From an uncultured Gardnerella sp. (lineage in GTDB: Bacteria; Actinomycetota; Actinomycetes; Actinomycetales; Bifidobacteriaceae): a DNA stretch of 37,351 nucleotides. The position numbers were made by a program, and so were the translations under genes. Each line of letters begins with the position of its first letter. Within the stretch, counting starts at the first letter, position 1. Of this stretch, positions 29,558 through 37,351 are shown piece by piece. The stretch covers positions 1 to 37,351 of the forward strand of contig CAMYED010000002.1 of assembly GCA_947254595.1 (NCBI GenBank). Direction: 5' to 3'. The notes beneath the pieces were generated by a model. It was not told the origin of the DNA, made no database searches, and was given only the letters and a program-made list of their open reading frames with translations.

Positions 29558-30705
29558 AGCGAACAAAATAGCGCTTCAAAAACAAGAGTTGCGTTTCCAT
29601 TACCAGCAAGCCTACGACGAGCAATAGCGATATTATCAACGCAATTAAGAGCGCGCTTAACACCTAATTTTTTAGAAATCGCAATAATACCCGTTTTGTA
29701 CTCCTGATTTATGAGCGGAGAAGAATCTTGAGCATTATTGAGCACAACTAAGACGTCACGATACACGCTAGAAACAGCGTCAAGCGATCGCCCTAAAACG
29801 TCGCGACTTACACGCGTAACCTTACGTTTTACATCATCTTTTTTACCGATTGCGTTGTAAGAAGTGCGCAATTTAGGAGGTATACGATCCTCCTTAGTCA
29901 AGCCATTAATTCGACGAAATTCTTTTTGCTGAGCCTCAACACTTCGCTGAACCTCATCTTCAGCCTGAGCTTTTGCATCCTCAATAAGCATCGCAGCAAG
30001 CATAATTGCGTCCCCAGAATCATGCATACGCAAAAGTCCCGCAACTAGCTCATCTCGCCTACTTAAAGAATTCTCATCAGTTGCGTACAATAATGCGGAT
30101 TCTATATTCCCTTGAGAAAATCTAGCTGCACGATTCGCAAGATTATTATCCACACCAGTTTTTTTAGAAACGTACTCTGCTATAGATTGGATTCCAGGAG
30201 TAGCTAATTGCACGAGTTGCGTACGCGAACGAATTGTAGGAAGCACATTCTGAGCGCTTGAAGCACACAGCAGCCAAATAGTGTGCTCGCTTGGCTCCTC
30301 AATTTCCTTAAGCAACACATTCGTGCTGCGCTCAATCATTCTGCCAACATCTTCAATAATAATAATTCGCCATGGAGCAGTGCTAGGCATTTGCTCGGAG
30401 ATGCCAATAACTTCGCGAACAGCATCAACACTAAGCGTTACACCTTGAGTGGCAAGAGTATGCACATCCGGATGCGAACCGGCTAAAACTTCCTTAGCAG
30501 TTTTACTAAGCTCACCGTTTTCCGCCTCACCATAATCCGGACTTTCGAGAGCTGCAGCAAAAGCGCGCGCAACCTGTACGCTTCCAAAACCGTCGGCTCC
30601 GCAAATAAGCCATGATTGGGCTATTTTGCTAGCATCCGCGCACGCAACTTTTTTTAAGCGCTGAACTACCTGCTCCTGCCCAACTACAATATCCCAAACG
30701 CTCAC
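29551..30705 (-). CDS. holB: DNA polymerase III delta-prime subunit
   Basis: A 384-residue AAA-fold clamp-loader subunit, which opens the beta clamp with gamma/tau and delta. Typical elements: WDIVVGQEQVV at the start, AGSHPDVHTL, RIIIIEDVGRM, NVLLKEIEEP, and ASSAQNVLPTIRSRTQ. The P-loop position reads CGADGFGSV, lacking GKS/T, so it should not bind ATP productively, as is common for delta-prime. The four zinc-binding cysteines often found between the P-loop and the HPD motif are not visible. The GTG start has GGGGGTG 5 nt upstream. Third gene after topA and tmk, 33 nt downstream of tmk. Confidence 0.93.
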   Translation of the reverse strand: MSVWDIVVGQEQVVQRLKKVACADASKIAQSWLICGADGFGSVQVARAFAAALESPDYGEAENGELSKTAKEVLAGSHPDVHTLATQGVTLSVDAVREVIGISEQMPSTAPWRIIIIEDVGRMIERSTNVLLKEIEEPSEHTIWLLCASSAQNVLPTIRSRTQLVQLATPGIQSIAEYVSKKTGVDNNLANRAARFSQGNIESALLYATDENSLSRRDELVAGLLRMHDSGDAIMLAAMLIEDAKAQAEDEVQRSVEAQQKEFRRINGLTKEDRIPPKLRTSYNAIGKKDDVKRKVTRVSRDVLGRSLDAVSSVYRDVLVVLNNAQDSSPLINQEYKTGIIAISKKLGVKRALNCVDNIAIARRRLAGNGNATLVFEALFCSLL

Positions 30706-30738
30706 TGTTTCACCCCCTAGATTCAGTTTTAGATTGCT

Positions 30739-31443
30739 TTAGTAGCTTTCAATTTCCGCAATTAAATTACTTACATCTTGCGCAATCAGCTCAGCTAATG
30801 ATTTCGCAGAACAAGTAGCGTCAAGTACACGGTAGCGCTCCTCATTTTCATGCGCTAGATCCAGGAAAGCTTCACGTGTACGAATTGCAAAATCAATTCC
30901 AGCAGATTCCATACGATCCTGTTCACGATGCAAACGCTCAAAAGCTGCTTGCGGATCCATATCCAGTAAATACGTACGTTTAGGCCACAGCGAATCCGTA
31001 GCCCATTCGCTTAAATTTCGCACATCGTCCATTGTTAGCTCGCGACCGCCAGATTGGTACGCAAGAGAAGAATCTATATAACGATCCGTAATTACTACAG
31101 CACCACGATTTAGCGCAGGGCGAATTACTTGTGCAACATGCTGAGCACGATCCGCCGCAAAAAGCAAAGCTTCCGTTCTAGCAGCTACGAAAGATCCGTG
31201 CAACAATATTTCGCGCAAAGACCTTCCCAATTCCGTTCCGCCCGGCTCACGCGTAACAACTACTTCACGACCTAAAGATTGCAAATGATTTTTTAGAGCC
31301 TCAACTTGCGTTGTTTTGCCAACGCCATCAATTCCCTCAAAAGATATGAACAATCCTTTATTTACAGCCGCTTCAGCACCTCCGCAACCGCAGTTTCCTC
31401 CGCAAGCACAACCGCCAGAAAAATCGCTATTTTGAGATGACAT
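30739..31443 (-). CDS. tmk: Thymidylate kinase
   Basis: A 234-residue dTMP kinase in the dTTP pathway. The P-loop is FEGIDGVGKTTQ, followed by TREPGGTELG and the DRY motif (TDRYIDSSLAYQSGG). Ahead of the core is an added N-terminal stretch with four cysteines at residues 12, 14, 18 and 20 (CACGGNCGC), rich in glycine. I chose ATG 31443; TTG at 31458, 3 nt after the topA stop, would add five residues and cannot be excluded. It is coupled to topA and precedes holB. Confidence 0.93.
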   Translation of the reverse strand: MSSQNSDFSGGCACGGNCGCGGAEAAVNKGLFISFEGIDGVGKTTQVEALKNHLQSLGREVVVTREPGGTELGRSLREILLHGSFVAARTEALLFAADRAQHVAQVIRPALNRGAVVITDRYIDSSLAYQSGGRELTMDDVRNLSEWATDSLWPKRTYLLDMDPQAAFERLHREQDRMESAGIDFAIRTREAFLDLAHENEERYRVLDATCSAKSLAELIAQDVSNLIAEIESY

Positions 31444-31461
31444 ATTTAGCTCACTCAATCT

Positions 31462-34383
31462 TTATTCCGATGCCTTTTCGGCAGTAGATTTTTTCGCAGT
31501 CGTCTTTTTCGTAGTCGATTTTGTAGTCGTCTTTTTTACAGTCGATTTTGCGGCCGTAGATTTTGCGGCCGTAGATTTTGCTGTTGTCTTTTTCGCAGAT
31601 GACTTTGTAGCTTTCTTCGCAGTCGATTTTGCAGCGCTTTTAGTCGCACGCTTCTTGCGTTTTACAGGACCAGCTGCACGCTTTTGAGCCAATAACGCAA
31701 AAGCATCCTGCGGATCAATCGACTCAGGAGTGTACTGCTTAGGCAAAGTGCGATTCGTTTCACCATCAGTAATATACGCCCCGTAGAAACCGTCCTTAAT
31801 TACAACAGGCTTACCAGTTTCCGGATCCGCGCCAAGCTCGCGAAGTGGAGGTTTAGCCGCACCTCTAGCACGCTTACCGTACTTTGGTTGCGCAAACAAA
31901 GCTTGAGCCTCTTCTAAAGTCGTACTAAAAATAGCATCTTCGTTTGCAAGCGAGCGAGTTTCAGGCTTGGATTCTACTGTTTCTCCCGCAGCAGCGTCCA
32001 CAGCAGCATAAGTTTTGGTTAAGTACGGGCCGTAACGTCCGTTACTTGCTTCAATTCGCGCAAGTTTTACCACACCTTCGGCATCAACTTCCTCATACTC
32101 ACCAACCAAACGTGGCAAGTTCAAAAGTCGCAACGCATCCTGCAAACTTAAAGTTGCAGGATCCATAGTCTTAAACAAAGACGCCATTTTTGGACGCGCT
32201 TTAGAAGATTTTGCATCAGATTTAGAAGGCTTATCGTCTTTAGTACTATCCTGCTCCTCAACCAAAGCAACATACGGGCCAAAACGACCATTGCGCACTT
32301 CTACAGTACCGCCAGTTTCCGGATCCTTACCAAGAACGCGCGGACCTTCAGCATTGTTATCCAACAATTCTCTAGCAACATCCACACTAAGTTCGTCCGG
32401 AGCTAAAGTTTCCGGTAAAGAAGCATGACGAGGATTACCCTCCGCATCCAAATGCGCAACATCCTCCAAATACGGGCCGTAGCGACCAACGCGCACGTGC
32501 AAACCATCGCCAATATCTATAGTGTTGATTTCACGAGCGTCAATTTCTCCAAGTTCCGCAACCTGCTGCTGCAAACCAATATGAGCCTCATCAGAAGATT
32601 GAGCAGAACCATCGCCGGAACCAAAATAGAATCTAGTCAACCAGTCGCGACCAGTTTCTTCACCATGCGCAATACGGTCCAAACCATTTTCCATATCCGC
32701 AGTAAAAGCGTAATCAACATACTTCGGGAAGTTCGCTTCCAAAAGCTTAACAACAGCAAACGCAAGCCAAGAAGGAATTAACGCACGCCCACGCTCATAC
32801 ACGTAACCACGATCAATAATCGTAGAAATAATACTTGCATAAGTAGAAGGACGACCAATTTCCTTAGCTTCCAGCGTTTTTACCAAAGAAGCTTCCGTAT
32901 AGCGAGCAGGAGGCTGAGTTTCATGACCATCCGCACTAACGCTCTGCGCTTTAAGAACATCACCAGACTGCATTTTAGGAAGCGCTTTTTCACCTTCAGT
33001 TGAAGACGCATTACCCAAAACCTTCATAAACCCGGCAAAAGTAATTACGGTACCGGAAGCTTGGAATAATGCTTCACCATACTCCCCAGCCTCCGCTTTC
33101 AACTTAACCGTTGCCGTAAAACCAGTAGCATCAGCCATTTGAGACGCAAGAGTGCGCTGCCAAATAAGCGTATACAATTTAAGCTGATCGGCAGGCAATT
33201 TATCCGCAAGCTCATTCGGGCTTTGGAAACGAGCACCGGCTGGTCGAATACATTCGTGAGCTTCCTGCGCTCCGGCAGAAGTAGTTGCGTACTGTTTAGG
33301 AGAATCAGCAACATATTCAGCCCCAAAAGCTTCACGCGCAGCCTTACGCGCAGCCTCAATCGCCTCTTTAGAAAGCGTTACAGAATCCGTACGCATGTAA
33401 GTAATGTAACCATTTTCGTACAAAGACTGCGCTGCACGCATAGTTTGACGAGAGCTCATCGACAATCTATTACCAGCAGTTTGTTGCAAAGTTGACGTAG
33501 TGAAAGGAGGCAAAGGCCTGCGGCGATACGGCTTCGTTTCCATAGAATCAACTACAAAATCTGAATTTTGAAGAGCATCAGAAAGCTTAGACGCAAATTC
33601 AGAATCAACATGCAACGAAGGCTGCAACTCACCTTTTGCAGAAACCAACTCACCTTTTGAATTAAAATCTTTAGAACCAGCCAAACGACGACCAGCAAGC
33701 TCACTCATACGCGCTTCAAAATCAACATTCTTGCCGTCAACATCAGCAGAACGCAAAACCGCGCTAATATCCCAGTAAGAAGCCTTAGTAAACGCCATGC
33801 GCTCACGTTCGCGCTCAACAATAAGTCGAGTAGCAACCGACTGCACTCGACCAGCAGAAAGACCAGGACCAACCTTACGCCAAAGCACAGGAGAAAGCTC
33901 ATAACCATACAATCGGTCAAGAACTCGACGCGTCTCCTGAGCGTCAACCATATTATTGTCAACATTTCGCGTATTACCCAAAGAAGCTTGAATAGCATCC
34001 TTAGTAATTTCGTGAAAAACCATTCGCTTAACAGGGACTTTTGGTTTCAAAGCCTCAACCAAATGCCAAGCAATAGCTTCGCCTTCGCGATCCTCATCAG
34101 TTGCCAGATACAGCTCGTCAGCTTTAGCGAGCGCATTTTTCAAATCAGAAACAGTTTTCTTTTTATCCGCCCCAACAACATAGTACGGGGCAAAACCATG
34201 ATCAACATCTACACCAAACTTGCCGAACGCAGCCTTACGAGACGCCGGCACCTGACTTGGCTGAGCGAGGTCGCGAATATGCCCCACTGACGCCATTACG
34301 GTGTATCCATTACCTAAATACCCGCCAATTTTGCGCGCCTTCGTGGGAGACTCCACAATGACTAGCTTATTTTCAGCCGCCAT
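31462..34383 (-). CDS. topA: DNA topoisomerase I (type IA)
   Basis: A 973-residue relaxing enzyme for negative supercoils. TOPRIM residues are in the E...DxDxE pattern (E9 region, D96, D98, E100 in ATDEDRE), and the catalytic tyrosine is Y329 in ITYMRTDS. After the core come several TopA C-terminal repeats of the actinobacterial kind: GRYGPYLED, GRFGPYVAL, GRYGPYLTK and GFYGAYITD, rather than zinc fingers. The protein ends in a long Lys/Ala/Thr/Ser tail (about 60 residues) of KKTTAKST-like units, a DNA-binding tail also seen in mycobacterial TopA. ATG 34383 has AGGAG 6 nt before it; the upstream frame adds ten residues without one. Head of the topA-tmk-holB operon. Confidence 0.96.
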   Translation of the reverse strand: MAAENKLVIVESPTKARKIGGYLGNGYTVMASVGHIRDLAQPSQVPASRKAAFGKFGVDVDHGFAPYYVVGADKKKTVSDLKNALAKADELYLATDEDREGEAIAWHLVEALKPKVPVKRMVFHEITKDAIQASLGNTRNVDNNMVDAQETRRVLDRLYGYELSPVLWRKVGPGLSAGRVQSVATRLIVERERERMAFTKASYWDISAVLRSADVDGKNVDFEARMSELAGRRLAGSKDFNSKGELVSAKGELQPSLHVDSEFASKLSDALQNSDFVVDSMETKPYRRRPLPPFTTSTLQQTAGNRLSMSSRQTMRAAQSLYENGYITYMRTDSVTLSKEAIEAARKAAREAFGAEYVADSPKQYATTSAGAQEAHECIRPAGARFQSPNELADKLPADQLKLYTLIWQRTLASQMADATGFTATVKLKAEAGEYGEALFQASGTVITFAGFMKVLGNASSTEGEKALPKMQSGDVLKAQSVSADGHETQPPARYTEASLVKTLEAKEIGRPSTYASIISTIIDRGYVYERGRALIPSWLAFAVVKLLEANFPKYVDYAFTADMENGLDRIAHGEETGRDWLTRFYFGSGDGSAQSSDEAHIGLQQQVAELGEIDAREINTIDIGDGLHVRVGRYGPYLEDVAHLDAEGNPRHASLPETLAPDELSVDVARELLDNNAEGPRVLGKDPETGGTVEVRNGRFGPYVALVEEQDSTKDDKPSKSDAKSSKARPKMASLFKTMDPATLSLQDALRLLNLPRLVGEYEEVDAEGVVKLARIEASNGRYGPYLTKTYAAVDAAAGETVESKPETRSLANEDAIFSTTLEEAQALFAQPKYGKRARGAAKPPLRELGADPETGKPVVIKDGFYGAYITDGETNRTLPKQYTPESIDPQDAFALLAQKRAAGPVKRKKRATKSAAKSTAKKATKSSAKKTTAKSTAAKSTAAKSTVKKTTTKSTTKKTTAKKSTAEKASE

Positions 34384-34518
34384 ATTCGCTCCTTTCCTAA
34401 CACAATCAAACATATAAAACGCAAATTACATGTTTCACGCTAACTGTATCGCAACTTACGCTATACGTCTATTAAATTCCACCTCGGTGGATAAAAGCAG
34501 ATAGAGTAGACATATTAC

Positions 34519-35721
34519 TTACTGAGCAGACGGCGGAGTTGGAGGCGCGCCTACTAAACCAAGCCTATTCAAAGGTGCGGCAGTAACATGACGCATTACC
34601 ATAATTACGCCATAAACTAGCAAAGATACACCTATAATCAGCCAGTAAGTTGCAAGATACGACACGTTCGAAGCCCACTGAGCAAAAATATCCACTCCCG
34701 GAAGAATTTGCCAAATCAAATACATTCCATACAAACAGAACAACACGCCCAAAGTAATCATGGAACTTCCAACAATCTGAACGCTAATCGACGAACGCCT
34801 ATACGCCGGCAAATCCATTCCACTACAACGCGTTAAAGCAAGAACAATAAGAGTTACCGCCCCAACTATAAGTAAAGATATAAGTACGTCGGCAGGCCTA
34901 TGCCAGTGAGCTGCAACTAAAGAAAGCTCAACAAAAACACTTATAAAAGACGCAAAAATTGCAGTCCAAGCACGCCAAATACGCGAAACAGCGCAAATAA
35001 GTAACGCACATGCGCCAGCAATAAGCAAAGTGTGACCAGAAGGCGCAGAATTTGCCGACAAATATTCAATATTAATAAGCATCGGTCGAGGAAGGATCTT
35101 TTTTAACGGCTCTGCAGCAGCAGCCAAAACAATAATCCCCGCACACTGCCCAAGAAGCCACCAGCGTTTCCTAACACAAGTAACAACAATCGCACACAAA
35201 GCAATAATTACGCCAATAGCAATAACAACCAGCGACATGCTAAACGGTTTCAAACAAAACGCAAACCATTGCGGCACGCCACGAGAACCAAACCCGTCAA
35301 TTACCATTTCCTCGTAACTTTGACCAAGTACGGTTTGCACGCTAATAAACCATAATCCAACTGCAGACGCCAAAAATACTACAGCAAACGCAACACACCA
35401 TATTATTGACGAAATCCTCGGACGCTTCATCAATGGGTCAATTTGCGATACTTCATCTTCAGAAAAATCTTCAGACTTACCAGCTTCCTTATTTTCAGCA
35501 TTTTCAGCAGATTCGCGAGTATTAAGTAATTCTAAATTAGTTTTATCATTGCTTTCAACTGCAGTAAACGCTTGAATATCCGACAATTCCGGAAGTTCTT
35601 CAATATCGTCCAAACTATTTTTCTGCAAATCTCCACTCAACAAAGCAGATTCTGACTGCTCAGCTGAATCCGACTGCTTATCGGTATTATCGTCACGCAT
35701 CCCGGTCAATTCTTCGCTCAT
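34519..35721 (-). CDS. PAP2-family membrane phosphatase with acidic N-terminal region
   Basis: A 400-residue integral membrane protein. About 100 acidic, Ser/Glu-rich residues precede the first membrane segment. Then come five or six more segments carrying PAP2 motifs: KKILPRP, SAPSGHT, and VAAHWHRPADV. The family dephosphorylates lipid phosphates or pyrophosphates such as phosphatidic acid or undecaprenyl pyrophosphate. The first motif is shorter than the usual K-x6-RP, and the third has Leu where Arg is usual (SLVAAHWHRPAD). Similar HWHRP variants are common in actinobacterial proteins, so it may still be active. The ribosome-binding site is weak. Confidence 0.85.
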   Translation of the reverse strand: MSEELTGMRDDNTDKQSDSAEQSESALLSGDLQKNSLDDIEELPELSDIQAFTAVESNDKTNLELLNTRESAENAENKEAGKSEDFSEDEVSQIDPLMKRPRISSIIWCVAFAVVFLASAVGLWFISVQTVLGQSYEEMVIDGFGSRGVPQWFAFCLKPFSMSLVVIAIGVIIALCAIVVTCVRKRWWLLGQCAGIIVLAAAAEPLKKILPRPMLINIEYLSANSAPSGHTLLIAGACALLICAVSRIWRAWTAIFASFISVFVELSLVAAHWHRPADVLISLLIVGAVTLIVLALTRCSGMDLPAYRRSSISVQIVGSSMITLGVLFCLYGMYLIWQILPGVDIFAQWASNVSYLATYWLIIGVSLLVYGVIMVMRHVTAAPLNRLGLVGAPPTPPSAQ

Positions 35722-35824
35722 ACTTTAGACTTTACGACAGTATCTAAGACAGCGCTAGTTTTACACAATAAACTGCGCGTAATAAACCTTAAATAAACTT
35801 CAAATAAACTTCAAAAAATAAAAA

Positions 35825-35909
35825 CCCCCGCGCACCCACTAGAGGCCACTTACCCTTGCTGCATTTCTGCCCTGGGGGGATTGGGTGACGTAGTGCCACA
35901 CGGAGGCTT
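35825..35909 (-). ncRNA. ffs: Signal recognition particle 4.5S RNA
   Basis: On the minus strand the conserved apical domain GGCAGAAATGCAGCAAGGG is present. It contains the tetraloop GAAA and the asymmetric A-rich AGCA side that binds Ffh. The flanks CCTCCGTG and GCGGGGG pair to close the helix. A T-rich stretch (TTTTTATT) follows the 3' end and would end transcription. The exact ends are estimated from the promoter and the closing stem. The product works with Ffh to target membrane proteins. Confidence 0.92.
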
Positions 35910-35914
35910 TATCT

Positions 35915-35920
35915 ATATTA
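35915..35920 (-). promoter_or_regulatory. -10 box of the SRP RNA gene
   Basis: TAATAT on the minus strand lies about 6 nt before the predicted RNA 5' end. The -35 box is not clear. Confidence 0.45.
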
Positions 35921-35986
35921 CACGATTTTCGCTACATGTCGAGCAAAATAGTAAATCAAATAAATTATGCGCTAACTATAAATAAA

Positions 35987-37129
35987 TTATGCGCGCCAAA
36001 CGCTCTTTCCGCGCTCCTTAGCATCTTCAACATCCGCATCAAGCTGAGACTCATCCGCCTCAACCTTACCAGCAATATAACGCTCAACTAATTCGCGAGC
36101 CTCATTATCTTCATGCTGAACAGCCGGAGACTTCATAAAGTAAGAACTTGGAGCCAAAATTGGACCAGACAAATGACGGTCAAGCGCAATTTTTGCCGCA
36201 CGAACTGCATCAATAACAATTCCAGCAGAATTTGGAGAATCCCAGACCTCAAGCTTGTACTCCAAATTCAAAGGAACATCACCAAAAGTAGTGCCTTCCA
36301 AGCGCACAAAAGCAAACTTGCGATCATCCAGCCAAGCAACATAATCCGAAGGACCAATATGAACGTTATGCTCATCCATTTCGTGAGGAACAATTGATGT
36401 TACAGCGCGCGTCTTAGAAATTTTCTTAGACTCAAGACGCGAACGCTGAAGCATGTTCATAAAGTCCATGTTTCCGCCAACATTCAACTGATACGTGCGA
36501 TCCAAACGAACCCCACGATCCTCAAAAAGACGAGCCATAACACGATGCGTAATAGTCGCACCCACCTGGCTTTTAATATCGTCACCAATAATCGGCACAC
36601 CAGCATCACGGAATTTTTGCGCCCATTCAGGATCAGAAGCAATAAACACCGGCAAGCAGTTTACAAAGGCGCAACCAGCCTCCATTGCAAACGTTGCGTA
36701 AGCTTTATCCGCCTGCTCCGAGCCGACTGGCAAGTAAGAAACAAGCACGTCAACATGCTTATCCTTCAAAACCTGAACAACATCAACCGGTTCAGCCTCA
36801 GACTCGTCAATCATCTCCCGATAGTACTCGCCCAAACCGTCGTACGTAGGCCCACGCATAACATCTACACCCAAGTTCGGCACGTCAGCAAAACGAATAG
36901 TGTTATTTTGAGAAGCTCCAATTGCTTCACTTAAATCATGACCAACTTTCAGAGAATCAACATCAAACGCTGCCACAAACTCAATATCGCGCACACGATA
37001 CTGTCCAAACACAGCGTGCATCAACCCTGGAATTTTCTCACCGTCATCAGCGTTCTTGTAATATTCAACGCCCTGAACCAGCGACGAAGCGCAATTACCT
37101 ACACCGGCAATGGCAACGCGGATGCTCAT
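35987..37129 (-). CDS. ino1: Inositol-3-phosphate synthase (actinobacterial type)
   Basis: A 380-residue NAD-dependent enzyme that converts glucose 6-phosphate to 1L-myo-inositol 3-phosphate. The N-terminal nucleotide-binding motif is VGNCASSLVQG, followed by AFDVDSLKVG. The catalytic-region segments DDIKSQVGATITHR and LNVGGNMDFMNM match the family, and DDRKFAFVRLEGTTFGDVPLNLE supports it further (about residues 268-291). In actinobacteria the product feeds phosphatidylinositol and mycothiol synthesis; whether this organism makes either is not shown here. AAGGAG precedes the ATG by 6 nt. It ends 66 nt before the SRP RNA promoter. Confidence 0.96.
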   Translation of the reverse strand: MSIRVAIAGVGNCASSLVQGVEYYKNADDGEKIPGLMHAVFGQYRVRDIEFVAAFDVDSLKVGHDLSEAIGASQNNTIRFADVPNLGVDVMRGPTYDGLGEYYREMIDESEAEPVDVVQVLKDKHVDVLVSYLPVGSEQADKAYATFAMEAGCAFVNCLPVFIASDPEWAQKFRDAGVPIIGDDIKSQVGATITHRVMARLFEDRGVRLDRTYQLNVGGNMDFMNMLQRSRLESKKISKTRAVTSIVPHEMDEHNVHIGPSDYVAWLDDRKFAFVRLEGTTFGDVPLNLEYKLEVWDSPNSAGIVIDAVRAAKIALDRHLSGPILAPSSYFMKSPAVQHEDNEARELVERYIAGKVEADESQLDADVEDAKERGKSVWRA

Positions 37130-37309
37130 ATAGACTCCTTGCCTGCGAAAATCAGCGACATTGCATCATGCCGCAACTCATACATACTCATAATACTATG
37201 CTCTAACCAATATGAACCAATATAAAACATTTCTAACCGTTTCTACGCTATACATAACTACTTAATGTACGTTTTTATTGGCTTGCGGCGATATTAGTGT
37301 GGTAGAGAT

Positions 37310-37351
37310 TTGAGATTTTTCGCACTGAGCGAGGTGAACGTCAGAGCCGAA
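37310..37351 (+). CDS. Possible start of an unidentified plus-strand gene (partial)
   Basis: From a TTG at 37310 the frame stays open to the window edge, reading (M)RFFALSEVNVRAE. AGAG lies a few bases upstream. Too little is present to name a product or be sure it is coding. Confidence 0.25.
   Translation, partial: MRFFALSEVNVRAE

Noticed and set aside
1..37351. tRNA, rRNA, IS elements or prophage genes
   Set aside because: None recognised on either strand. The only firmly supported RNA gene is the SRP RNA.

Overview
The window looks like a chromosomal segment of a low-GC member of the Bifidobacteriaceae, most likely Gardnerella. This rests on gene content rather than a database match: an actinobacterial inositol-3-phosphate synthase, a bifidobacterial-type divergent formate-tetrahydrofolate ligase, a fused two-domain oligopeptide ABC ATPase, a TopA with a Lys/Thr-rich tail, a SdrD-like surface protein with a LAKTG anchor, and AT-rich intergenic DNA. 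Nearly every gene is on the minus strand. The exceptions are pepC and a two-gene AbiEi-like module.

Layout from left to right: (1) 1-305, non-coding tandem repeats. (2) 306-3834, a two-gene unit: Kup potassium importer followed 1 nt later by an HD-domain protein. (3) 4065-5045, TatD-family DNase. (4) 5153-8765, an asymmetric heterodimeric ABC exporter. (5) 8941-14898, a peptide importer: oppB-oppC-fused oppDF behind a 9-codon coupled leader ORF, then the binding lipoprotein from its own promoter. (6) 15436-16878 (+), the cysteine aminopeptidase PepC, placed next to the importer whose peptides it could degrade. (7) 16903-17288, a terminator, a 53-bp hairpin repeat array and a possible small RNA. 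(8) metG. (9) 19478-20388 (+), an AbiEi-like regulator overlapping a small LRV-like protein gene. (10) rsmI. (11) 21444-22125, a toxin-antitoxin-like pair with a 22-bp palindromic operator and a probably leaderless toxin mRNA. (12) 22214-24976, a repeat-rich cell-wall adhesin with palindromes far upstream. (13) fhs, pepD and a PEBP-family protein. (14) 29551-34383, topA-tmk-holB operon. (15) A PAP2-family membrane phosphatase, the 4.5S SRP RNA and ino1. The last 42 bases may be the start of another plus-strand gene.

The main unexplained theme is repeated non-coding DNA. There are minisatellites of 52, 9, 14, 53 and 11 bp between genes, and in-frame 15-, 9- and 6-bp repeats inside genes. The 52- and 53-bp arrays each carry one inverted repeat per unit, and in both some stem changes are matched on the opposite arm. 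A second theme is several -10 boxes that sit only 6-8 nt before a start codon (metG, toxin, PEBP gene), which suggests leaderless mRNAs. A third is a terminator hairpin sequence reused downstream of neighbouring but unrelated genes.
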